From NCBI GenBank assembly GCA_023435335.1, contig JAEYRU010000191.1, positions 1 through 5,649 on the forward strand: 5,649 bases of DNA. The letters run 5' to 3'. The notes below the pieces were generated by a model, which saw only the letters and a program-made list of their open reading frames with translations, had not been told where the DNA came from and did not search any database. The position numbers were made by a program, and so were the translations under genes. This stretch comes from Pseudomonadota bacterium (GTDB lineage: Bacteria > Pseudomonadota > Alphaproteobacteria > Rhizobiales > Rhizobiaceae). Positions 1 through 5,649 of the stretch are shown in pieces. Each line of letters begins with the position of its first letter. The stretch's first letter is position 1.

Positions 1-551
1 TTCCAGGTGCCGGCGACGCCCTTCACGCGCGCCTGGCCGCCGAGCTTGCCCTCGGTACCCACCTCGCGCGCCACGCGCGTCACCTCGGAGGTGAAGGAGG
101 CGAGCTGGCCCACCATCGTGTTGACGATCTTGCCTATGCGCAGGAACTCGCCGCGCAGCGGACGGCCGTCGATTTCCACCTGCATTTCCTGCGAGAGGTC
201 GCCCTTGGCGACGGCGCCGATGACGCGCGCCACCTCGGCGGTCGGCTGCACCATGTCGTCGATCAGTTCGTTGACGGAACGAACCGCCGATTCCCAGCTT
301 CCTGTCGCGGCGCGCACATGGCCTCGCTCGCCGATGCGGCCATCCTTGCCGACGACCCGCGACAGCCGGTCGAACTCCTTCGTCACCTCGTCGTTGAGCT
401 CGACGATTTCGTTGAACGTCTCGGCGATCTCGCCGTCGATCCCGTCGAAATGCATGGGAAGCCGCACGGAAAAGTCGCCACGCCTGAAGGCCTTGAGGGC
501 CAGAAGGATGTGGCGCTGGTCGAGCTTCTCGCGCGGTGCTTCGATGTTCAC
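1..551 (-). CDS. HAMP-array hybrid sensor histidine kinase, N-terminal part (runs off the left edge)
   Basis: Only the first 183 codons are inside the window; the frame is still open at position 1. The visible protein has no signal peptide or membrane helix, so it is probably cytoplasmic. A first HAMP-like unit spans about residues 14-66 (LALKAFRRGDFSVRLP followed by a helix). A second starts near 101 with VARVIGAVAKGDLSQEM and continues through TSEVTRVAREVGTEGKLGGQ to the edge. This spacing and the motifs GDLSQ, VTRVAREVGTEGKLGGQ and VKGVAGTW are those of the large soluble proteins with tandem HAMP units followed by GAF, HisKA, HATPase and receiver domains. Those later domains are inferred, not seen. 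The GTG start at 551 was chosen because AAGGGGAG (560-567) lies 8 nt upstream. An in-frame ATG at 650 would add 33 residues, rich in Arg and Gly near the N-terminus, with no ribosome binding site. A candidate EcfG promoter lies at 667-691. Confidence 0.9.
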   Translation of the reverse strand, partial: MNIEAPREKLDQRHILLALKAFRRGDFSVRLPMHFDGIDGEIAETFNEIVELNDEVTKEFDRLSRVVGKDGRIGERGHVRAATGSWESAVRSVNELIDDMVQPTAEVARVIGAVAKGDLSQEMQVEIDGRPLRGEFLRIGKIVNTMVGQLASFTSEVTRVAREVGTEGKLGGQARVKGVAGTW

Positions 552-813
552 GCTGATGTCTCCCCTTGACAGATCGCCTGCCCTTGGTGGCGGTCCCAAT
601 ACGCTCAGGATGATCGAAGTCGCTCCACGCCCGCCCCTGCCCCGGCGCATTGCCGGGAGCGGTGCTAACGCGCGGAAACGCATACGGTTCCGGCTGTGAA
701 AGAAATTCGCCGGGTTGCGCAGGCTGGCGCAGCGGCTTAAACCTCCGCGCTGACCTAGCAAGGCGTGGCTGGCACGCTCCAAGCTGAACCTCCGGGGAGA
801 CGAGATCGGGGCG
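552..813. other. Divergent intergenic region
   Basis: This 262-nt gap separates the leftward kinase gene from the rightward trio. It holds the candidate EcfG promoter (667-691) and the kinase ribosome binding site (560-567). For the rightward operon only a weak sigma-70-like pair is present, TTGCGC (715-720) and TAAACC (738-743) with a 17-nt spacer. A small inverted repeat, TGCGC/GCGCA, lies around 716-731. I see no RNA gene and no convincing extra reading frame. Confidence 0.6.
667..691 (-). promoter_or_regulatory. Candidate EcfG (general stress sigma factor) promoter for the HAMP kinase
   Basis: On the minus strand GGAAC (687-691) is followed after exactly 16 nt by CGTT (667-670). This is an exact match to the alphaproteobacterial EcfG consensus, GGAAC-N16/17-CGTT. 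Transcription would begin near 660, giving a leader of about 110 nt to the GTG at 551, or about 10 nt to the alternative ATG at 650. The motif faces the kinase and lies in the divergent intergenic region. The match is direct; its use is inferred. Confidence 0.6.
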
Positions 814-1185
814 ATGCAGACCGATCTGGCTGAATTCATTGAATATTCGTTCGGGTCCGTCTGGGCGCTGGAGTTGCTGCTGCTGCTGCACGACAGCAAG
901 CGGGGGTGGCTGAGGCCGGAACTGGTGCGAGAGCTGCGCAGCAGCGACTCCGTCGTCGAGCAGAGCACAGAGCGTCTGGTCGCGGCCGGGCTGGTGCTGG
1001 TGGAGAAGGACGCCACGGCCCGGTACGCGCCCGCAACACCCGAACAGGATGCGCTGGTGAGGCGCCTCCACGATGAATATGCGAAGCGGCCGGCGGCCGT
1101 CCGTCGCGTGATCCTCCAAGGGCGCGAGGAGAAGCTGAGAAGCTTCTCCGACGCCTTCAGGCTGAAGCGGGATGACGAGCCATGA
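814..1185 (+). CDS. Small winged-helix-like protein of unknown function, first gene of the trio
   Basis: The 123-residue product is soluble, charged and mostly helical. Residues from about 15 to 75 read as a winged helix-turn-helix: helix WALELLLLLHDSK, then LRPELVRELRSSDSVVEQSTERLVAAGLV as the helix-turn-helix region, then the wing VLVEKDATARYAPAT. The C-terminal third (DEYAKRPAAVRRVILQGREEKLRSFSDAF) is amphipathic helix and could dimerise. This suggests a transcription regulator, but I cannot name a family. The gene overlaps the next one by four bases (ATGA at 1182-1185), so the two are probably translationally coupled. The ATG at 814 has only a poorly placed purine-rich stretch upstream (GGGGAG at 794-799, 14 nt away); no better start is visible. 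That this protein works with the two membrane proteins downstream is inference from the overlap. Confidence 0.8.
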   Translation: MQTDLAEFIEYSFGSVWALELLLLLHDSKRGWLRPELVRELRSSDSVVEQSTERLVAAGLVLVEKDATARYAPATPEQDALVRRLHDEYAKRPAAVRRVILQGREEKLRSFSDAFRLKRDDEP

Positions 1186-1451
1186 TGGCGGCGCTCAAGA
1201 TATCGATCTACCTACTCTGCCTGTTGACCGCGATAGCGTGTTGCGTGCTGCTTGCGCGGGGCTATCGCCGCCAGGGCGCGCGCCTGCTGTTGTGGAGCGC
1301 GGTCTGTTTCGGATTCCTCGCCCTGCACGCAGCCGTCGTCGTGCTTGAATTGCTGGTCCTGCCCGGAACAGACTTTCAGGTGGTGCGCCACGCCGCCTCG
1401 CTGGGGGCGGTTTCATCGTTGATCTTCGGCCTGGTCTGGGAGGCGGAGTAG
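1182..1451 (+). CDS. DUF5985-like small integral membrane protein (first of a pair)
   Basis: The 89-residue protein has three predicted membrane helices, at about residues 6-25, 33-58 and 68-86. A basic loop (RGYRRQG) after helix 1 suggests that this loop faces the cytoplasm. Length, three-helix layout and the Arg-rich loop followed by an aromatic and hydrophobic helix resemble the DUF5985 family, whose function is unknown. The downstream protein has the same plan and aligns loosely along its whole length, so the two look like diverged paralogues. The start codon lies inside the stop of the upstream gene. A second ATG follows directly at 1185, so the start could be one codon later. I can give no biochemical role; a structural or sensory membrane partner is possible but unsupported. 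Confidence 0.75.
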   Translation: MMAALKISIYLLCLLTAIACCVLLARGYRRQGARLLLWSAVCFGFLALHAAVVVLELLVLPGTDFQVVRHAASLGAVSSLIFGLVWEAE

Positions 1452-1455
1452 CTCC

Positions 1456-1713
1456 ATGCTCGAATTCGTCTCCGGCATCATCACGATGGGCTTCGCTATC
1501 GCGGGGCTGTTCTTCTTCAAGTTCTGGCGGCGCACGGACGATGCGCTGTTCGCGTTCTTCGCGTGCGCCTTCTGGCTGCTCGCGGCAATCCAGGCGCTGA
1601 CGGCGTTCGCCGCGGTGCCGCTGGAGGAGCGCACCTGGCTCTATCTGCTGCGCCTGGCGGCCTTCCTTCTCATTCTCACGGGCATCCTGCTGAAGAACCG
1701 GCGGACGCGCTGA
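1456..1713 (+). CDS. DUF5985-like small integral membrane protein (second of a pair)
   Basis: The 85-residue protein has three membrane helices, at about residues 4-24, 28-52 and 60-80. The hallmarks are clear here: GLFFFKFWRRTDDALFAFF at helix 1/loop, then AFWLLAAIQAL in helix 2, then LEERTWLYLLRLAAFLLIL leading into helix 3, with a basic tail KNRRTR. I recognise this pattern as DUF5985, a family without known function. The start is well supported: a GGAG at 1445-1448 sits 7 nt upstream, inside the end of the preceding gene, and only four bases separate the two genes. The gene closes the operon and is followed by the hairpin at 1757-1791. Its paralogy to the preceding gene suggests that the two may form a hetero-oligomer; this is inference. 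Confidence 0.82.
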   Translation: MLEFVSGIITMGFAIAGLFFFKFWRRTDDALFAFFACAFWLLAAIQALTAFAAVPLEERTWLYLLRLAAFLLILTGILLKNRRTR

Positions 1714-1756
1714 TCGTCGAAGCCGGCCTGGGTGCTCGTTCCTGGCGTATGCAAAA

Positions 1757-1791
1757 ATGAAAAAGCCGGGCGAATGGCCCGGCTTTTTCAT
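1757..1791. terminator. Bidirectional rho-independent terminator between the membrane-protein operon and hup
   Basis: A perfect 15-bp stem (arms 1757-1771 and 1777-1791) encloses a 5-nt loop, GAATG. The GC core GCCGGGC is flanked by five A on the left and five T on the right, and AAAAA at 1753-1757 gives a T-run when read leftward. It lies between two converging genes, 43 nt after the plus-strand stop and 16 nt after the hup stop, so it can end both transcripts. Confidence 0.9.
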
Positions 1792-1807
1792 GCGGCTGCG
1801 TCGCTGA

Positions 1808-2080
1808 TCAGTTCACAGCGTCCTTGAGGCCCTTGCCGGCCGAGAACTTCGGCACGGTGCGTGCCGGGATCTTGACCTCGGCGCCGGTCTGCGGGTTGCG
1901 GCCGGTGCTGGCGGCGCGCTTGGAAACGGAGAAGCTGCCAAATCCGACCAGGCGGACGTCCCCGCCCCTCTTCAATTCCTTGGTGATCGCCGAAAACACG
2001 GCATCGACGGCAGCCGTCGCATCGGTCTTCGACAGTTTGGCTTCCTCAGCAACCGCCGATACGAGTTCGTTCTTGTTCAT
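1808..2080 (-). CDS. hup: HU-family nucleoid DNA-binding protein
   Basis: The 90-residue product is full length for bacterial HU. The N-terminal helical half (MNKNELVSAVAEEAKLSKTDA) forms the dimer body. Next comes the signature GDVRLVGFGSFSV (40-52), then the DNA-binding arm with GRNPQTG (60-66), including the intercalating proline at residue 63, and the family ending PKFSAGKGLKDAVN. HU dimers bind and bend DNA with little sequence preference and help compact the nucleoid. The ATG at 2080 has AAGGA (2087-2091) 6 nt upstream. The gene follows lon, an order common in alphaproteobacteria, but a terminator intervenes, so it probably has its own promoter. The upstream segment 2140-2220 is AT-richer than its surroundings and contains TGTAAT on the minus strand (2154-2159), a possible -10 box without a good -35. 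A homodimer is expected; IHF is unlikely given the overall HU pattern. Confidence 0.97.
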   Translation of the reverse strand: MNKNELVSAVAEEAKLSKTDATAAVDAVFSAITKELKRGGDVRLVGFGSFSVSKRAASTGRNPQTGAEVKIPARTVPKFSAGKGLKDAVN

Positions 2081-2213
2081 AAATGATCCTTCCCTGTGAA
2101 GACCGGAAACCTCGACTCATCCGGTGGGGCGGAGTTTAGGAAAAACGCTCTCCATTACAAAGGATAAATGGCGTGGAACCCATGTTTTCCGGGGTTTTCG
2201 ACCGATTCGGATC

Positions 2214-2246
2214 AAAAAAAACGGCCGGACACGTGGCCCGGCCGTT
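2214..2246 (-). terminator. Rho-independent terminator of lon
   Basis: Read leftward, a 9-bp stem (AACGGCCGG at 2238-2246 on the minus strand, pairing with 2220-2228) encloses a 9-nt loop. It runs directly into eight T (A-run 2214-2221 on the plus strand). It starts about 24 nt after the lon stop codon and is a classical intrinsic terminator, which should separate lon from hup. Confidence 0.9.
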
Positions 2247-2269
2247 CCGTAGAGGCAGATCAGCCCCGT

Positions 2270-4687
<2,418 letters not shown>

Positions 4688-4975
4688 TAGTCCAACCTTT
4701 CTGTCGCGGCCGCCATCGGCCGACCGCGAATCCATTGTAGCCGCCGCCTGTCCATCCGCCTATGCCTGAAAGGCCGCCGTCAGCACGAATGGGTGCGGCT
4801 CGTTAATCGTTAGTTGGCGTTGCAGCGCACAAAGATCAAGAGAGCAAGAGTGACGATCCCTGTGAATCGCGGGCGGGGCGGACACGGCGGTCTCGGCGCG
4901 CGCCATCGCCGCCGCGCCGGGCGTTCCCGTGCGGGCATCTCTCCTTCGATCATTCGTGAAACTCGCGCAGTAGGA
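4688..4975. other. Intergenic region upstream of lon
   Basis: These 288 nt lie between the small gene at 4976 and lon, both leftward. The stretch should contain the lon promoter. On the minus strand I see TACAAT (4734-4739), one base from a consensus -10 but without a matching -35 at 16-18 nt. There is also an AT-richer block near 4801-4813 with a repeated TAACGA. No clear rho-independent terminator follows the small gene; a GC-rich inverted stretch (GGCGCG/CGCGCC) near 4894-4920 lacks a T-run. No RNA gene or supported reading frame is visible. Confidence 0.5.
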
Positions 4976-5341
4976 TCACGACGTGTCGGGAAACTCGAGC
5001 GCGTAGTCGGCGAGCGCATGCGCTTGAGCGAGGATGACGTCGATTTCGCGTATGTGCTTTCCGTGGGGGACGGTCGGATCCCAGACGGCGAGGCGTCCGG
5101 CGTAGGGCGGGCCGCTGCGTAGGGGCGAAGTGCGGCGCGGGCGATCCGGCTCCTGCGCGCGTCGGGCATCGAGCCGGGCCTTGAGCCGTGCGAAGCGGCG
5201 GGCCTGGCGCGGCAGGTCTGCGAGCGCGGCGGCGAGAGCCGCGAGACGGCGGGCGACGCTGGCGGCGGATACCAGATCGTCGGGCTGGGGTGGCGGCGGT
5301 GGCGGCGGCAGCCGGTGCGGCTGGGTGATCCCCGGAAACAT
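4976..5341 (-). CDS. Small Arg/Pro-rich protein of unknown function
   Basis: From the ATG at 5341 the product is 121 residues. It starts with a polyproline run (seven Pro at 12-18), followed by an alanine/arginine-rich amphipathic helix (SVARRLAALAAALADLPRQ then ARRFARLKARLDARR). It ends with a segment containing SPLRSGPP and KHIREIDVILAQAHALADYAL, closing in FPDTS. I recognise the helix-LPRQARR-PLR-HEID/HALA plan from hypothetical proteins common in alphaproteobacteria; no function is known to me. No membrane segment or catalytic motif is visible. The start is uncertain. The ATG has no ribosome binding site, an in-frame GTG lies at 5368, and the open frame continues upstream into the palindromic repeat with strongly G/C-ending codons for about 24 codons (roughly 5368-5437). 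The native N-terminus may therefore lie further upstream. The body of the gene (to about 5300) shows consistent third-position GC bias, supporting real coding. Confidence 0.7.
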   Translation of the reverse strand: MFPGITQPHRLPPPPPPPQPDDLVSAASVARRLAALAAALADLPRQARRFARLKARLDARRAQEPDRPRRTSPLRSGPPYAGRLAVWDPTVPHGKHIREIDVILAQAHALADYALEFPDTS

Positions 5342-5447
5342 GATGCGCGGAGCTGCGTGAGGAGGCACGTAGCGGCGGCGCGGCGTGAGGCGCAGCGGGC
5401 GCGGCGGGTCGAAGAGGGGGAAGGCGGGGATGCGGGGAAGTTCGCTG

Positions 5448-5530
5448 CCCCCTCCACCACGCTGCGCGTGGTCCCCCTCCCCCGTGGTTCCACGGGGGAG
5501 GATCAGGGCGCCGCGCTTCGTGGTGGAGGG
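5448..5530. repeat. Nested palindromic intergenic repeat, copy 1
   Basis: A 12-bp outer stem, CCCTCCACCACG (5450-5461) with its complement at 5519-5530, continues after a 2-nt mismatch by five more pairs (5464-5468 with 5512-5516). Inside is a 12-bp hairpin with a TT loop (5476-5501, arms CCTCCCCCGTGG/CCACGGGGGAGG). An alternative small hairpin (ACCACGC/GCGTGGT, 5456-5472) competes with the outer stem. No reading frame of its own is evident. The architecture resembles the short GC-rich palindromic repeats scattered between genes in alphaproteobacteria; multi-copy status in this genome is inferred. Confidence 0.8.
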
Positions 5531-5558
5531 TCTCAGGTCGCGGACGGCCGCAGTGGCA

Positions 5559-5649
5559 GATCCTCCCCCGTTCACGGGGGGTCCGAAGGACGGGCGAGAC
5601 AAGTGGCTCGCCCCGGCAAGGGACCGCGTGAAACGCGGTGGAGGGGGCG
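5559..5649 (-). repeat. Diverged, inverted second copy of the palindromic repeat (continues to the window edge)
   Basis: Read on the minus strand it begins with the same CCCCCTCCACC (5637-5647) as copy 1 at 5448-5458. It then has a 7-bp hairpin (5623-5639), GGTCCC, and finally a CCCCCGTG-type hairpin (5565-5580) followed by AGGATC, which is also the order seen in copy 1. Unlike copy 1, about 38 nt (5582-5619) are inserted before the last hairpin. Most of a 7-bp stem (GGGCGAG/CTCGCCC, 5592-5613) lies inside this insert. The two copies point toward each other. The element may extend past the right edge. Confidence 0.7.

Noticed and set aside
7..699. 230-residue open frame on the plus strand at the left edge
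   Set aside because: It is antisense to the HAMP kinase, whose minus-strand translation matches a known family. The plus translation is Ser/Arg/Pro-rich noise.
715..743. Sigma-70-like promoter (TTGCGC, 17 nt, TAAACC) for the 814-1713 operon
   Set aside because: Spacing is right but each hexamer matches only 3 of 6 consensus bases, which is expected by chance in a gap of this size.
1195..1791. 198-residue minus-strand frame across the two membrane-protein genes
   Set aside because: It reads through the terminator hairpin and is antisense to two recognisable membrane proteins; its Arg/Glu-rich translation has no family features.
4796..4818. Possible CtrA site upstream of lon (TTAA-N7-TTGG)
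   Set aside because: Only one half matches the TTAA-N7-TTAA consensus; two of four bases in the other half differ.
4789..4835. Heat-shock (sigma-32) promoter upstream of lon
   Set aside because: A CTTG element is present on the minus strand, but no CYTATNT-like -10 lies at 17-18 nt, so lon heat-shock control cannot be claimed from the sequence.
4810..5493. 227-residue minus-strand frame overlapping the small gene at 4976-5341
   Set aside because: It is in another frame of the same region, low-complexity Arg/Ser/Pro, and spans the intergenic region upstream of lon. The 4976 frame has the recognisable helix and FPDTS ending.
5561..5649. Structured RNA gene or CRISPR-like array at the right edge
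   Set aside because: The hairpins are dense, but there are no equal-length repeats with unique spacers and no tRNA or known ncRNA pattern. Inverted copies of one palindromic unit explain the structure better.

Overview
The window looks like chromosomal DNA from a GC-rich alphaproteobacterium. The main evidence is the lon-hup gene order, the residue patterns of Lon and HU, a large-family HAMP-array sensor kinase typical of the class, a sequence matching the alphaproteobacterial EcfG stress promoter, and GC-rich intergenic palindromes. I cannot fix the order or genus from the sequence alone.

Layout from left to right. Positions 1-551 (minus) hold the first 183 codons of a HAMP-repeat hybrid sensor kinase that runs off the left edge. 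Upstream of it, at 667-691, is an exact GGAAC-N16-CGTT motif on the minus strand, so the kinase may belong to the general stress regulon. Positions 814-1713 (plus) carry a compact, apparently cotranscribed trio: a small winged-helix-like protein and two paralogous three-helix membrane proteins of the DUF5985 type. The trio ends at a perfect 15-bp hairpin (1757-1791) that also lies at the 3' end of the converging gene hup (1808-2080, minus), which encodes the nucleoid protein HU. Upstream of hup is lon (2270-4687, minus), a complete ATP-dependent protease, followed by its own hairpin-plus-T8 terminator at 2214-2246. HU and Lon are therefore neighbours but probably separate transcripts.

The right end holds a gene-free stretch upstream of lon (4688-4975), then a small arginine/proline-rich protein of unknown function (4976-5341, minus). 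Its 5' side abuts a dense cluster of nested palindromes (5448-5649, continuing off the right edge). These palindromes form two diverged copies of one repeat unit in opposite orientation. The open frame of the small gene continues upstream into this repeat, so its true start is uncertain.

No tRNA, rRNA, CRISPR array, insertion sequence or phage gene is visible. The most interesting points are the candidate EcfG promoter of the HAMP kinase, the uncharacterised regulator-plus-two-membrane-protein operon, and the palindromic repeat pressed against (or fused into) a coding frame.
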